The position numbers and the translations under genes were made by a program. From contig JAIXUC010000003.1 of the NCBI GenBank assembly GCA_027483665.1, forward strand, positions 62,001-126,000: a stretch of DNA of 64,000 bases, in the 5' to 3' direction. A model generated the notes under the pieces. The model was not told the origin of the DNA, did not search any database, and worked only from the letters and a program-made list of their open reading frames with translations. Of the stretch, positions 27,090 to 36,598 are shown in pieces; position 1 is the stretch's first letter, and each line of letters starts with the position of its first letter. This DNA is from Comamonadaceae bacterium (GTDB lineage Bacteria > Pseudomonadota > Gammaproteobacteria > Burkholderiales > Burkholderiaceae_C).

Positions 27090-28310
27090 ATGATGACTTT
27101 TCACCTCCGCCGTTCAGTGACGATGGGTCGGGCATGCAGCACCCGCTGGGCGTGCGCCGCTGTCTTGGGCTGCGCCCTGTCATCTGCTGGGGCGCAATCG
27201 ACAGGCCCCAGTCCGCCAGCCCGGACTGCAGCCAGCGCCCCCACCACAGCGCCTGCACCCGGCAGGCGTGAACCGGTCGGCGCGCAGATCGTCGATGCCA
27301 TTCAGTCTGCCAACGGCAAGACGCAGCGCGCCACACTCGTCACGGGCAACGCGGACGGTCCGCGCATCGAGCTGCCGCAGCCGCCCACCCGCCCCACGGT
27401 GCGTCCGGCCACGAGACCAGAGGTTCGAGTGCCCACCAACCCGAGCACCCGCACGCCCAACACCCTGGCCGGTACGGCGGCCGCAGACCCATCGGCCGGC
27501 GCCAACACACCCCAGCCTGCCGCCAGAGCTGCGCCAGCGGTCCTGCGTGCGCCAGGCGCGATAGCCAACCCGCGCGACGCCGCGCAGCTGCGCGCCTCCG
27601 CAGCAACACGGGGCAGCGCTGTCTCTGATGTGCCTTGGGGCTACAGCGGAGCAGGCGCACCCGCCAACTGGGCGCGCCTGCGGCCCGACTACGAACTGTG
27701 CGGCCAGGGCCAGCGCCAAAGCCCCATTGACATCGACCGCAGCAGCACGTTGATAGGCCCAGCCGAGCCCTTGGCGCTGGCTTATCTGCCCAGCTCTGGC
27801 AACGTCATCCACACGGGCCACACCATTGCGGTAGACGTGTCGGGCGACAACACCTTGAGCGTTCGCGGCACCGTGTTTCGCTTGCAGCAGGTGCAGTTTC
27901 GCCACCCAGCCGAGGTGCGCGTGGACCGACAAGCCGCGCCCATGGCCGTGCACCTGATGCACCGCAGCGACGACGGGCGCATGGCGGTGCTGGTGGTGCC
28001 GCTGGAGCCCGGCGATGCCAGCGCGCCGATAGAGCAGGTGTGGACCCACATGCCGCTGGACATCAACGACCGCGTGCGCCTGCCCGCCAACAGCCTGAAG
28101 CTCGACGAACTGCTGCCCAAAGACCAGCGCTACTTTCAGTTCCTGGGTTCTTTGAGCACACCGCCCTGCACCGAGGGTGTGCTGTGGCTGGTGTTCAAGC
28201 AGCCCAGCACTTTGAGCCGCGAGCAACTGCGACTGTTCTCTCAGCTGTTCCCCAGCAACGCCCGGCCGGTGCAGCCGCTCAACGGACGCCCGGTGCGCGA
28301 GGCGCGCTGA
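27090..28310 (+). CDS. Alpha-carbonic-anhydrase-like exported protein lacking two zinc ligands
   Basis: A 406-residue exported protein. The start is taken at ATG 27090; ATG 27123 is possible. A signal peptide (ACSTRWACAAVLGCALSSAGAQS) precedes a Pro/Thr/Ala-rich linker (about 35-185) and an alpha-CA domain (about 190-400) beginning PWGYSGAGAPANWARL and holding CGQGQRQSPIDID and STPPCTEGV. The zinc-site strand, normally HFH with a later HLVH, reads Gln269-Phe270-Arg271 and HLMH (His288 kept), so two of three zinc histidines are missing, and the usual Glu before the third is Ala286. It is probably not a carbonic anhydrase in activity. It lies between ruvA and ruvB on the opposite strand. Confidence 0.85.
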   Translation: MMTFHLRRSVTMGRACSTRWACAAVLGCALSSAGAQSTGPSPPARTAASAPTTAPAPGRREPVGAQIVDAIQSANGKTQRATLVTGNADGPRIELPQPPTRPTVRPATRPEVRVPTNPSTRTPNTLAGTAAADPSAGANTPQPAARAAPAVLRAPGAIANPRDAAQLRASAATRGSAVSDVPWGYSGAGAPANWARLRPDYELCGQGQRQSPIDIDRSSTLIGPAEPLALAYLPSSGNVIHTGHTIAVDVSGDNTLSVRGTVFRLQQVQFRHPAEVRVDRQAAPMAVHLMHRSDDGRMAVLVVPLEPGDASAPIEQVWTHMPLDINDRVRLPANSLKLDELLPKDQRYFQFLGSLSTPPCTEGVLWLVFKQPSTLSREQLRLFSQLFPSNARPVQPLNGRPVREAR

Positions 28311-28331
28311 GCTTGCGCGAAGCCTCGAGGC

Positions 28332-28910
28332 TCAAGCCTTCGAGAGCGCCTTGAGCGCGAGCTTGATGCCCTCGCTCACGCCGACCTCGGCGGGCAGCGC
28401 CTTCAAAGCGAGTGCTGCTTCGCGGTCGCTGTAGCCCAAGGCCATCAGGGCTTGCAAGATGTCCACATGCGTGTCGTTCGCGGGCGCTGCACCGGGCAGG
28501 CCGATGTCTGCGCCCATCTTGCCTTTGAGCTCCAGCAGCAAGCGCTCGGCGATTTTCTTGCCGATGCCCGGCACGCGTGTGAGCCGGGTGCCTTCTTGAA
28601 GCGTCACCGCCTGCGACAACTCGGCCACGCTCATGCCCGACAACACCGACAGCGCGGTGCGCGGGCCCACGCCCGAGATACGCACCAACTGCCGAAAAGC
28701 TTCACGCTCAGCCGCTGTCGCAAAACCAAACAGCGTGTGGGCATCTTCGCGCACGATGAGCTGCGTGAGCAGCGACACCTGTTGGCCCAAAGCCGGCAGG
28801 TTGTAGAAGGTGCTCATGGGCACCTGCACCTCGTAGCCCACGCCGTGGCAGTCCAGCAGCACCTGAGGCGGGTTCTTCTCGGCGAGCTGCCCGGTTAACT
28901 TACCTATCAT
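28332..28910 (-). CDS. ruvA: Holliday junction branch migration protein RuvA
   Basis: A 192-residue protein that binds four-way DNA junctions as a tetramer. The N-terminal OB domain starts MIGKLTGQL; two helix-hairpin-helix motifs follow ([17 protein letters not shown], about 70-86, and [19 protein letters not shown], about 105-123), and the C-terminal domain that contacts RuvB ends [16 protein letters not shown]. Only 36 bp separate its start from the divergent phoH-like gene. It ends 21 bp after the convergent carbonic-anhydrase-like gene. Confidence 0.97.
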   Translation of the reverse strand: MIGKLTGQLAEKNPPQVLLDCHGVGYEVQVPMSTFYNLPALGQQVSLLTQLIVREDAHTLFGFATAAEREAFRQLVRISGVGPRTALSVLSGMSVAELSQAVTLQEGTRLTRVPGIGKKIAERLLLELKGKMGADIGLPGAAPANDTHVDILQALMALGYSDREAALALKALPAEVGVSEGIKLALKALSKA

Positions 28911-28946
28911 TCAGCGGCCCTCAATTGATAGCGAGAAATTATCCGC

Positions 28947-30014
28947 GTGATCCTTCGCCACACCTTCGCGCCCGTGAGCAACACGCGGCTGGCCCACCTG
29001 TGCGGCCCCACCGATGAGCACTTGCGGCTGATTGAGTCGGCACTGGAGGTGCGCGTGGCGCACCGGCACGAGCAGTTCCGCATCGAGGGCGAAGCCACTT
29101 CCGCGCAGCGGGCGATGGAGGTGCTGCAGGCTCTGTATGAAATGGCGGGTCGGCCCATTCAGCGTGAGACCGTGCAGTTGGTTTTGGCGAGCGACCCGGA
29201 CACACCCACCGCCGAAGGCAGTGGGTTGGCCACGCGCCGCAGCGATCTGCGCGCCCGCACCCTGAATCAGGCCAACTACCTCGATGCCATCGCCAGCCAC
29301 GACATCACGCTGGGTATTGGCCCTGCGGGCACAGGCAAAACCTATTTGGCTGTGGCCTGCGCTGTGGATGCGCTGGAGCGCCACGCGGTGCAGCGCATCG
29401 TGCTCACGCGGCCAGCGGTGGAAGCTGGCGAAAAGCTGGGCTACCTGCCGGGCGATTTGTCTCAAAAAGTAGACCCCTATTTGCGCCCGTTGTACGACGC
29501 GCTCTATGACTTGATGGGCCCGGACCGCGTACAAAAAGCCTTCGAGCGCCAAGCGCTGGAGATCGCGCCGCTGGCCTTCATGCGCGGGCGCACGCTCAAC
29601 CAAGCCTTCGTCATCTTGGACGAAGCGCAGAACACCACGCCCGAGCAGATGAAGATGTTTCTCACGCGCTTAGGGTTTGGCGCACGAGCAGTCATCACGG
29701 GCGATGTGAGCCAGATCGACCTGCCCAAAGAGCAAACCAGTGGTCTGGTGGAAGCCGAGCAGGTGCTGCGCGACGTCGCTGGTGTATCGATCTGTCGCTT
29801 CACCAGCGCCGATGTGGTTCGCCATCCGCTGGTGGCGCGCATCGTCGATGCCTACGAGCGGCACGGGCGGTTTGTGGCTGCTGCACAGGCAGGCGCCGCC
29901 TCCGCTTCAGCACCCTCTGCCAAGCCGGCGAAGACCAAAAGCGCGGCGCTTGCCAAAAAGAAAGCAGCCCCAGCCAGCACGGCCCGGCGACGGTCTGTGC
30001 CCAAGCCACCGTGA
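28947..30014 (+). CDS. PhoH family protein (PhoH-like ATPase)
   Basis: A 355-residue cytosolic ATPase of the PhoH family. An N-terminal KH-like region is followed by Walker A GIGPAGTGKTYLAVACAV (about 127-144) and Walker B FVILDEAQNTTPEQMKMFL, with LTRPAVEAGEKLGYLPGD typical of the family. The C-terminal 45 residues are a basic Ala/Lys/Pro tail. It precedes ybeY with a 4-bp overlap; this pair is conserved in bacteria and points to RNA processing or ribosome work. The start is GTG 28947. Confidence 0.93.
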   Translation: MILRHTFAPVSNTRLAHLCGPTDEHLRLIESALEVRVAHRHEQFRIEGEATSAQRAMEVLQALYEMAGRPIQRETVQLVLASDPDTPTAEGSGLATRRSDLRARTLNQANYLDAIASHDITLGIGPAGTGKTYLAVACAVDALERHAVQRIVLTRPAVEAGEKLGYLPGDLSQKVDPYLRPLYDALYDLMGPDRVQKAFERQALEIAPLAFMRGRTLNQAFVILDEAQNTTPEQMKMFLTRLGFGARAVITGDVSQIDLPKEQTSGLVEAEQVLRDVAGVSICRFTSADVVRHPLVARIVDAYERHGRFVAAAQAGAASASAPSAKPAKTKSAALAKKKAAPASTARRRSVPKPP

Positions 30015-30511
30015 ACGCAGCGCCTTTGCCGCCGCTGCGCCCCATGCCAGCGCTGTCACTGTCGCTGCAGTTCGGCCATTTGCACGACGATCTGAGCACC
30101 GCACAACAGGCTCGGCACCGCGCCGCCTTGCGCCGCCACAGCGTGCAACGTTGGTTGCGCCATGCATTGCTGCGTGACGCTCAGCTGACTGTGCGGGTGG
30201 TGGGTGACTCAGAGGGCCAAGCTTTGAACCAGGGCTATCGCAGCCGCGGCTATGCCACCAATGTGCTGACCTTCGCGTACACAACCCAGCCGCTGGTGAC
30301 GGCCGACTTGGTGCTGTGCGCTCCGGTGGTGGCGCGCGAAGCCAAAGAGCAGGGGCGCCCACTCGCCGCGCACTACGCGCACTTGCTGGTGCATGGCGCG
30401 CTGCACGCGCAAGGCTACGACCACGAAACCAACGAAGCCGACGCGCAGGAAATGGAAGCGCTGGAGGTTCGCATCCTGGCCGCACTCGGCCTGCCCAACC
30501 CCTACCGCTGA
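30011..30511 (+). CDS. ybeY: Endoribonuclease YbeY (rRNA maturation factor)
   Basis: A 166-residue metal-dependent RNase that matures 16S rRNA. The signature HGALHAQGYDHE (about 127-138) carries three zinc histidines. YRSRGYATNVLTFAY (about 76-90) is the conserved beta-strand segment. The GTG start overlaps the phoH-like stop by 4 bp. Confidence 0.93.
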   Translation: MNAAPLPPLRPMPALSLSLQFGHLHDDLSTAQQARHRAALRRHSVQRWLRHALLRDAQLTVRVVGDSEGQALNQGYRSRGYATNVLTFAYTTQPLVTADLVLCAPVVAREAKEQGRPLAAHYAHLLVHGALHAQGYDHETNEADAQEMEALEVRILAALGLPNPYR

Positions 30512-31396
30512 TCAGGCGCGGTCGGGTGCTGCGTGTGATTGGGCATCACGGGGCAACAGTTGGATGCTCGCGCGTAATCCCGGCACGGCCTCTATAAGCC
30601 CTTGTTCGACCGACGCTCGCAGAGCTGCTGCGCGGCCCAAAGTCCAGTCATCGGGGACGTAGAGGTGGACGTCGAGAAAGCAGCTTTGGCCAGCGTGGCG
30701 GGTTTTCAGGTGGTCGAAGTGGACCTCGGGGCCCTCGAATCGGGCCAGCACCTCGTCGATTCTGGCGCGCAAGGCAGGCTCCAGCGCTTCATCCATCAAA
30801 CCCTGCGAAGCGCGCCACACCAAGTGCGCGCCCTCGCGCACGATGTTCAAAGCCACGCCGATGGCCACCAGCGGATCGAGCCACAGCCAACCGGTGGCTG
30901 AGGCCAGCAGCAAACCCAGCACCACGCCAGCAGAAGTCCACACGTCGGTGATGAGGTGACGCGCATCGCCGTGCAGCGCAGCCGACTGGTGTTCGCGCGC
31001 GGCTCGAATCATGGCCCAGGCCAGCGCGCCATTGAGCGCCGACGAGACGACGCTCAAGCTCAGGCCCCACCCCAGTTGCTCCAGGGGTTGGGGCTCCAGC
31101 CACCGCCCAGCAGCAGCCCAGACCATGCCGGCTGCAGCACCGATGATCAAGATGCCCTCAAAGCCAGAAGAAAAATATTCGGCCTTGTGGTGCCCGAAAG
31201 GATGCTCCTCGTCGGGTGGAAGAGCAGCCACCGTCACCATCGCCAAGCCAAACATGGCCCCAGCCAGGTTCACGAAGGATTCCATGGCGTCGGCCAACAG
31301 GCCGACCGAGCCGGTGAGCCACCAAGCGAGGGTTTTGAGGACGATGGTCAGCAGCGCAACGGCCACCGACACCTGCAGCAAACGCCGCGGCCGCAT
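30512..31396 (-). CDS. Cation diffusion facilitator (CDF) family transporter
   Basis: A 294-residue inner-membrane metal/proton antiporter. Six hydrophobic helices are visible, with metal-site patterns LLADAMESFVNLAGA (helix 2) and LHGDARHLITDVWTSAGVV (helix 5; HxxxD), and the histidine-containing loop HPFGHHKAEYFSSGFE. A cytoplasmic C-terminal domain of about 90 residues ends the protein. The metal is likely divalent (zinc, iron or manganese); it is not readable. The start MRPRRLL at 31396 is supported by AAGAG upstream; the frame extends to 31483, into the tyrS end. It converges on ybeY with no space between stops. Confidence 0.88.
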   Translation of the reverse strand: MRPRRLLQVSVAVALLTIVLKTLAWWLTGSVGLLADAMESFVNLAGAMFGLAMVTVAALPPDEEHPFGHHKAEYFSSGFEGILIIGAAAGMVWAAAGRWLEPQPLEQLGWGLSLSVVSSALNGALAWAMIRAAREHQSAALHGDARHLITDVWTSAGVVLGLLLASATGWLWLDPLVAIGVALNIVREGAHLVWRASQGLMDEALEPALRARIDEVLARFEGPEVHFDHLKTRHAGQSCFLDVHLYVPDDWTLGRAAALRASVEQGLIEAVPGLRASIQLLPRDAQSHAAPDRA

Positions 31397-31427
31397 CCAC
31401 TCTTGGGCGCGGCTGCCGCTGGGCGCT

Positions 31428-32678
31428 TCAGCCAAGGTGAACCCGCACGAAGCGGCGTTTGCCCACTTGCAGCACGTAAGCACCGGCTTGCAGCTTCAGC
31501 GCTTTGTCGCTGACCACCACCGAGTCCAAGCGCACACCGCCACCGTCGATCAGACGGTGCGCCTCGCTGCTCGAGGGCGCCAGGCCCGCCGCCTTGAGCA
31601 GCGCAGCAATCCCGATGGGTGCGCCCGACACGTGACGCTCTTCGATTTCGTCGGGCACGCCGCCGCGGCTGCGCAGCACAAAGTCTTGCTCGGCCGCGTC
31701 GGCTGCGGCTGCGTTGTGAAAGCGTGCCGTGATCTCCTTGGCCAGCGCCACTTTGGCGTCGCGCGGGTTGGCACCGGCTTGCACTTGTTGGCGCAAGGTG
31801 GCGATGTCGGCTTCCGCTCGCATGGACAACAGCGTGTACCAACGCCACATCAACTCGTCGCTGATGGACAGGACCTTGGCGAACATGGTGTTGGGCGCTT
31901 CGCTGATGCCGATGTAGTTGTTCTTGGACTTGGACATCTTGTCCACGCCATCCAGGCCCTCCAGCAAGGGCATGGTCAAGATGCACTGCGGCTCCTGGCC
32001 GTGCTCTTGCTGCAAGTGCCGCCCCATCAGCAGATTGAACTTTTGGTCCGTTCCGCCGAGCTCGAGGTCGGCCCTCAAAGCCACCGAGTCGTAGCCCTGC
32101 ATCAGCGGGTACAGAAATTCGTGTACCGAAATGGGCGTACCAGCCTTGAAGCGGTCATGGAAGTCGTTGCGCTCCATCATGCGCGCCACGGTGTATTTGG
32201 CGGCCAACTGGATCATGCCCATCGCCCCCAGCGGCAAGCTCCACTCGCTGTTGTAGCGAATTTCGGTGCGCTGAGGGTCCAGCACCAGGCTGGCTTGCTG
32301 GTAGTACGTGTCGGCGTTGGCCTTGATTTGCTCGGGCGTGAGCGGCGGGCGTGTGCTGTTGCGGCCTGAGGGGTCGCCAATGAGGCTGGTGAAGTCGCCA
32401 ATCAGAAAGATGACGGTGTGCCCCAAGTCTTGCAACTGCCGCAGCTTGTTGAGCACCACGGTGTGGCCAATGTGGATGTCGGGTGCGGTCGGGTCAAGCC
32501 CCAGCTTGATGCGCAGCGGCTGGCCCGTGGCTTGCGAGCGCAGCAGCTTGCGAACCCACTCTTCCTTGGGAATCAGCTCCTCGCAACCGCGCAAAGTCAC
32601 CGCCAAGGCTTGTTGCACCGCTTCCGGGAGCTCTTCAATCGCGCAAGCTGCAGCCAGCGGGTTCGATGCTTGATTCAT
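31428..32678 (-). CDS. tyrS: Tyrosyl-tRNA synthetase
   Basis: A 416-residue class Ic synthetase. The HIGH motif is in TAPDIHIGHTVVLNKL (about 54), and KMSKS in VDKMSKSKNNYIGI (about 245). Both are intact. The C-terminal S4-like RNA-binding domain (about 350-416) ends GAYVLQVGKRRFVRV. The N-terminal region VRKLLRSQATGQPLRIKLGLDPTAP is typical of the TyrRS type in beta- and gammaproteobacteria. The next gene on the same strand is the CDF transporter, 31 bp downstream. Confidence 0.97.
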   Translation of the reverse strand: MNQASNPLAAACAIEELPEAVQQALAVTLRGCEELIPKEEWVRKLLRSQATGQPLRIKLGLDPTAPDIHIGHTVVLNKLRQLQDLGHTVIFLIGDFTSLIGDPSGRNSTRPPLTPEQIKANADTYYQQASLVLDPQRTEIRYNSEWSLPLGAMGMIQLAAKYTVARMMERNDFHDRFKAGTPISVHEFLYPLMQGYDSVALRADLELGGTDQKFNLLMGRHLQQEHGQEPQCILTMPLLEGLDGVDKMSKSKNNYIGISEAPNTMFAKVLSISDELMWRWYTLLSMRAEADIATLRQQVQAGANPRDAKVALAKEITARFHNAAAADAAEQDFVLRSRGGVPDEIEERHVSGAPIGIAALLKAAGLAPSSSEAHRLIDGGGVRLDSVVVSDKALKLQAGAYVLQVGKRRFVRVHLG

Positions 32679-33015
32679 AAGGGATTTATGCTATTTTTCG
32701 GCTGAAACGCCGCGTCTATACTGCGCCGGGTTGGAAAGACGCAGAGGCTAATCGGGCAGTCGGCCGATTTTAGAGCTGGGATGCAGGGCGTTTGGCCTTT
32801 GTGCGGCACCGCACAGGTGCAGCACTGTCGCCTTACAGGCGCTGACGGGCTCTAACGAGCGCGTGAGCGAATGGGCCCGCAGCTGGCGTTGCCTTCTTTC
32901 ATGCTGGCGCGACTTTTGCTGGCAGTTGTTTTCCCTGGACGCGCTGAGTCATCTTGGCCTCGGGTTGTCTCCCCAAGAAGACCCATGATGTTTCTACTCT
33001 TAGAGAGCCACCCGC
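32679..33015. promoter_or_regulatory. 337-bp divergent intergenic region between tyrS and the M23 peptidase gene
   Basis: No coding frame is convincing. The stretch is divergent and must carry promoters for both genes. A TATACT box sits at 32717-32722 on the plus strand, but the sequence 17 bp upstream (tttttc) is a poor -35. A palindrome gtgcggcaccgcac lies at 32801-32814 and a small hairpin cgccttacaggcg at 32829-32841; either could be an operator or a leader structure. Confidence 0.4.
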
Positions 33016-34428
33016 TTGAATCCATCGCAGCCACCAACTGAAGCCGCCGGTTCCTCGGGCAATGCCTTTGGCAGAGCCCAGGCCACCTGGCATGCGCTCC
33101 AACCTTTGGCTGCTTGGGTAGTCAGGCACCCACGTCCTATCGCTGGTGTAGTCGTTGCTGCCTTTGTTTTTGCAGGGAGCGCGGCCTTCGCTGTGGCCCA
33201 TTTGGCACCAGACCCTGCCGATTTGCCTGTGCGCCAGGTCACAGAGGCGGTTCAGCCTTTGGATTTATCGCCGCAGTTGCTGGCCCTCGAACAGCACCGC
33301 TGGCAACTGCACCGCTCCGAAGTGCTTCGGCCCACCGACACCGCCGAGACCTTGCTGCGCCGCCTGGGTGCGCAAGACACAGCAGCGGCGCAGTTTTTGC
33401 GCAGCAACGCGCAAGCCAATCGCGCCCTTTTGGCCAGACCTGGGCGCACGGTGCATGCGGTGTTGACCGACGACATGACCGTGCAACGCCTGACGGCGCG
33501 CTGGGCGCACGACGACAGTGGTCAATTCCAGCGCATGGTGGTCGAACGCGTGCCCAATGGCTTCGTGGCTCGGCTTGAATCAGGCGAACTGCGAGCCAGT
33601 CAACGTCTGGCCAGCGGTGTGATCGACAGCTCCTTGTTTGCTGCGACAGACGCCGCCCGGCTGCCCGATGCGGTGGCGGTACAACTGGCAGAAGTGTTCT
33701 CTGGCGACATCGATTTCCACCGAGCCCTGCGCAAAGGTGACCGCTTTTCCGTGGTGTACGAGGCGCTCGAGGCTGACGGGGAGCCTCTGCGCGCAGGCCG
33801 TGTGCTGTCGGCGGAATTCGTCAATAAAGGCCGTACCTACCAAGCCATGTGGTTCCAAGAGCCTGCGCTGGGCGGAGCTGCGCCGCGCGGCGGCTACTAC
33901 ACCTTCGACGGGGACAGCTTGCGCAAGCAGTATCTGGCTTCGCCGATGGAGTTTTCTCGGGTGAGCAGTGGTTTCAAGATGCGTTTTCACCCCATCTTGC
34001 AACGCTGGCGCGCCCACTTGGGTGTTGACTACGCCGCCCCCACCGGCACACCGGTGCGCACGGTGGGTGACGGCGTGGTGGATTTCGCCGGTGTGCAAGG
34101 TGGCTTCGGCAATGTGGTGTTTATCCGGCACCGCAACAACCACACCACGGTCTACGCGCACCTGAGCCGCATCGGCGTGCGCAAAGGCCAGTCGGTGACG
34201 CAGGGCCAGCACATCGGTGCCGTGGGCGCTACCGGCTGGGCAACCGGGCCGCATTTGCATTTCGAATTTCGAGTGAACGGCGTGCATCAAGACCCCCTGA
34301 CCATCGCCCGCATCAATGAATCGGTACCGCTGTCACCGCAAGCGCGGCCGGCTTTTGCCAGCGCTGCGCAGACCATGCGACAAACGCTTGCGGCAGCCAG
34401 CTCGCTGCAGCTGGCCCGCGCCGAGTGA
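33016..34428 (+). CDS. M23-family peptidoglycan endopeptidase (LytM domain)
   Basis: A 470-residue envelope protein. An N-terminal transmembrane helix (IAGVVVAAFVFAGSAAFAV, about 42-60) anchors it with the catalytic part in the periplasm. The middle has OapA/LysM-like and Csd3-type regions, and the LytM domain at about 325-430 has FHPILQRWRAHLGVDYAAPTGTPV (HxxxD zinc site), VYAHLSRI and TGPHLHFEFRVNG. All three zinc ligand motifs are intact. The start codon is TTG 33016 with AGAG upstream; no better start is in frame. anmK begins 57 bp downstream. Confidence 0.9.
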   Translation: MNPSQPPTEAAGSSGNAFGRAQATWHALQPLAAWVVRHPRPIAGVVVAAFVFAGSAAFAVAHLAPDPADLPVRQVTEAVQPLDLSPQLLALEQHRWQLHRSEVLRPTDTAETLLRRLGAQDTAAAQFLRSNAQANRALLARPGRTVHAVLTDDMTVQRLTARWAHDDSGQFQRMVVERVPNGFVARLESGELRASQRLASGVIDSSLFAATDAARLPDAVAVQLAEVFSGDIDFHRALRKGDRFSVVYEALEADGEPLRAGRVLSAEFVNKGRTYQAMWFQEPALGGAAPRGGYYTFDGDSLRKQYLASPMEFSRVSSGFKMRFHPILQRWRAHLGVDYAAPTGTPVRTVGDGVVDFAGVQGGFGNVVFIRHRNNHTTVYAHLSRIGVRKGQSVTQGQHIGAVGATGWATGPHLHFEFRVNGVHQDPLTIARINESVPLSPQARPAFASAAQTMRQTLAAASSLQLARAE

Positions 34429-34485
34429 ACCCGAGGGCGTGCTTCGCCACTGGGCGCGCTGACAGCACACGCAGGCTCTGAGCCG

Positions 34486-35685
34486 ATGGAACGTTCGGAC
34501 GCGCCGATCTACATGGGTCTGATGTCGGGCACCTCGCTCGACGGCGTTGACGGCGTGGTAGCTCAAGAAAACTTGGACAGTTCCGCTCAAGGAGGTCGCT
34601 GGCGGGTCATCTGCCACGTCAGCACCGATTTGCCAGCAGCGCTTCGAGCGGAATTGCTGTCGCTGAATTCACCCGGCCTTCAAGAGCTGCACCGCGCTGC
34701 GTCTGCAGCGCAGGCACTCAGCCACGTTTATGCGGAGGTCGCGCATCAACTTCTCAAGCAATCGGGCTATGAAGCGCAGTTCGTGCGAGCCATCGGCGCT
34801 CACGGCCAAACCGTGCGCCATCAGCCACGTTGGGGCTACTCCATACAACTGCTGAACGGCGCGCTGCTGGCGGAACTCACCGGCATCGATGTGGTGTGTG
34901 ATTTCCGCAGCCGAGACTTGGCAGCCGGTGGCCAAGGCGCGCCACTGGTGCCTGCCTTTCACCAACAGCAGTTTGGCCACCCCAGCGAGTCGGTGGCGGT
35001 GCTCAACTTGGGCGGCATTGCCAACCTCACCTTCTTGGTTCCAGGCCAGGCAGTGGTCGGCTTTGACTGCGGCCCCGCCAACACACTGATGGACGCTTGG
35101 TGCCAGCGCCACACAGGTCAACTTTTTGATCGAGACGGGGGTTGGGCCAGCACGGGCCAGGTTCAGGTGGATTTGCTGTCGTCACTGATGGCCGAGCCCT
35201 ATGTGCATGCGCCAGCACCCAAAAGCACCGGACTCGAGCTTTTCAACCTGAAGTGGCTCGACGACCACTTGGCCGCCTGCTCATCGACCGCCATCAGCCC
35301 AACGGCTCAGACTTCAGGCGTTGCCTTGGGCGCAGCATCGGCTTGGGCTGCCGACGTGCAGGCGACATTGCTGGAGTACACCGCCAGGTGCGTCGAACTG
35401 CACATACGGCAGTCGAGCATGACTTTCGATCGCTTGGTGGTTTGTGGGGGTGGCGCGTACAACGCCAGCCTGATGAGCCGCTTAGCCCAGCTGCTGCCCG
35501 ATTTGCAGTTGCTCGCAACCGACAACTTGGGCTTGCCTGCGCAGCAAGTGGAGGCTGCAGCTTTTGCTTGGCTCGCGCAACGCTGCTTGGCCCGCCAACC
35601 TGGCAACCTGGTCAGCGCGACTGGCGCTCGTGGCGCGAGGGTTCTGGGCGCTGTTTACCCGGGGGCGGCGAGCTCTGGCGCCTAG
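34486..35685 (+). CDS. anmK: Anhydro-N-acetylmuramic acid kinase AnmK
   Basis: A 399-residue cytosolic enzyme of peptidoglycan recycling. It hydrolyses and phosphorylates 1,6-anhydro-MurNAc to MurNAc-6-phosphate. The glycine-rich ATP loop is [16 protein letters not shown] (about 7-22); [42 protein letters not shown] and [13 protein letters not shown] are also diagnostic. Its substrate is the product of lytic transglycosylases such as the Slt at 1.0 kb. The stop TAG shares bases with the convergent erpA stop. Confidence 0.95.
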   Translation: MERSDAPIYMGLMSGTSLDGVDGVVAQENLDSSAQGGRWRVICHVSTDLPAALRAELLSLNSPGLQELHRAASAAQALSHVYAEVAHQLLKQSGYEAQFVRAIGAHGQTVRHQPRWGYSIQLLNGALLAELTGIDVVCDFRSRDLAAGGQGAPLVPAFHQQQFGHPSESVAVLNLGGIANLTFLVPGQAVVGFDCGPANTLMDAWCQRHTGQLFDRDGGWASTGQVQVDLLSSLMAEPYVHAPAPKSTGLELFNLKWLDDHLAACSSTAISPTAQTSGVALGAASAWAADVQATLLEYTARCVELHIRQSSMTFDRLVVCGGGAYNASLMSRLAQLLPDLQLLATDNLGLPAQQVEAAAFAWLAQRCLARQPGNLVSATGARGARVLGAVYPGAASSGA

Positions 35686-36047
35686 ACCGAGAAAGAAGAT
35701 CCGCAACCGCAGGTGGTGCTGGCGTTGGGGTTCTTGATGACAAACTGAGCGCCTTGCAAGTCTTCTTTGTAGTCGATCTCTGCGCCCACCAAATACTGGT
35801 AACTCATGGCGTCGATCAGCAGGGACACGCCATTTTTTGACATGGTGGTGTCGTCTTCATTCACCACTTCGTCGAAGGTGAACCCGTACTGAAAGCCAGA
35901 GCAACCGCCGCCTTGCACGAACACCCGCAGTTTCAGGTCTGGGTTGCCTTCTTCGGCGATCAGGTCAGCCACCTTGGCGGCTGCGCTGTCCGTGAAGACG
36001 ATCGGCTCTGGCATGGCGGTGGGGATAGCTTCTGCAACGGCGTTCAT
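35682..36047 (-). CDS. erpA: Iron-sulfur cluster insertion protein ErpA
   Basis: A 121-residue A-type carrier that delivers Fe-S clusters to apo-proteins. The three cluster cysteines are in [13 protein letters not shown] (about 49) and the C-terminal [22 protein letters not shown] and [17 protein letters not shown] match ErpA rather than IscA. Its stop overlaps the anmK stop on the other strand: the four bases ctag at 35682-35685 serve both. Confidence 0.94.
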   Translation of the reverse strand: MNAVAEAIPTAMPEPIVFTDSAAAKVADLIAEEGNPDLKLRVFVQGGGCSGFQYGFTFDEVVNEDDTTMSKNGVSLLIDAMSYQYLVGAEIDYKEDLQGAQFVIKNPNASTTCGCGSSFSV

Positions 36048-36202
36048 AACGACACTCCTGACATGGATGGCTACATCGTACAGAGAAACCCGCTGAAGCC
36101 ATCTGAGGCATCACCCCGGGCCTGTTGTCAACAGGGCGAACATGCCGCGGGCTTTACGGCTTTTGGCGTCCGGCAGCAAAGCCACCATGGACAGCCAGTC
36201 AA

Positions 36203-36598
36203 TCAAAGGTTGTTGGCAGCCAGCTTGAGCGCGGGTTTGTCTTCAGTCAGTGCGCCAGGGCGCAGGTGCCCCGCGATGGTGGCGCCTTGATGCATTTCCA
36301 AAGCCTTGTAATGAACATCCCCCTGGATGCGCGCTTTGGGTTGCAACTCCAGCAGTTCAGCCGAGTGAATGGGGCCAACCACCTTGCCACTGATGATGAC
36401 GTGGTCGGCGCGAACCTCGCCCACGACCACAGCAGACTCTGAAATCACCAGCAGACTGGGGGCGGTCCCCAAGGCCAGCAGGTTTCCGGTGACTTGCCCG
36501 TCCACGCGCAAGCCTTCAGAGAAGCTCAGATGGCCTTCAATCTGACAGCCTTCAGCGATCAGGCTTTTGATGGGGGGTTGCTTTTTGTTCGCGAACAA
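36203..36598 (-). CDS. Bactofilin (polymer-forming cytoskeletal protein)
   Basis: A 131-residue bactofilin. The right-handed beta-helix core (about 15-110) shows the repeated pattern EGCQIEGHLSFSEGLRVDGQVTGNL...VISESAVVVGEVRADHVIISGKVVGPIHSAELLELQPKARIQGDVHYKALEM. No ATG fits: the frame to 36922 would run into the DUF6776 gene. TTG 36598 with AGGAG six bases upstream gives MFANKKQPPIKSLI, the usual bactofilin opening, so I choose it. GTG 36601 is also possible. Bactofilins scaffold peptidoglycan enzymes, often M23 peptidases, and one is encoded 1.8 kb away. Confidence 0.9.
   Translation of the reverse strand: MFANKKQPPIKSLIAEGCQIEGHLSFSEGLRVDGQVTGNLLALGTAPSLLVISESAVVVGEVRADHVIISGKVVGPIHSAELLELQPKARIQGDVHYKALEMHQGATIAGHLRPGALTEDKPALKLAANNL

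Noticed and set aside
32679-33015. tRNA or small RNA gene in the tyrS leader
   Set aside because: No cloverleaf or T-arm consensus could be built; only short palindromes are present.
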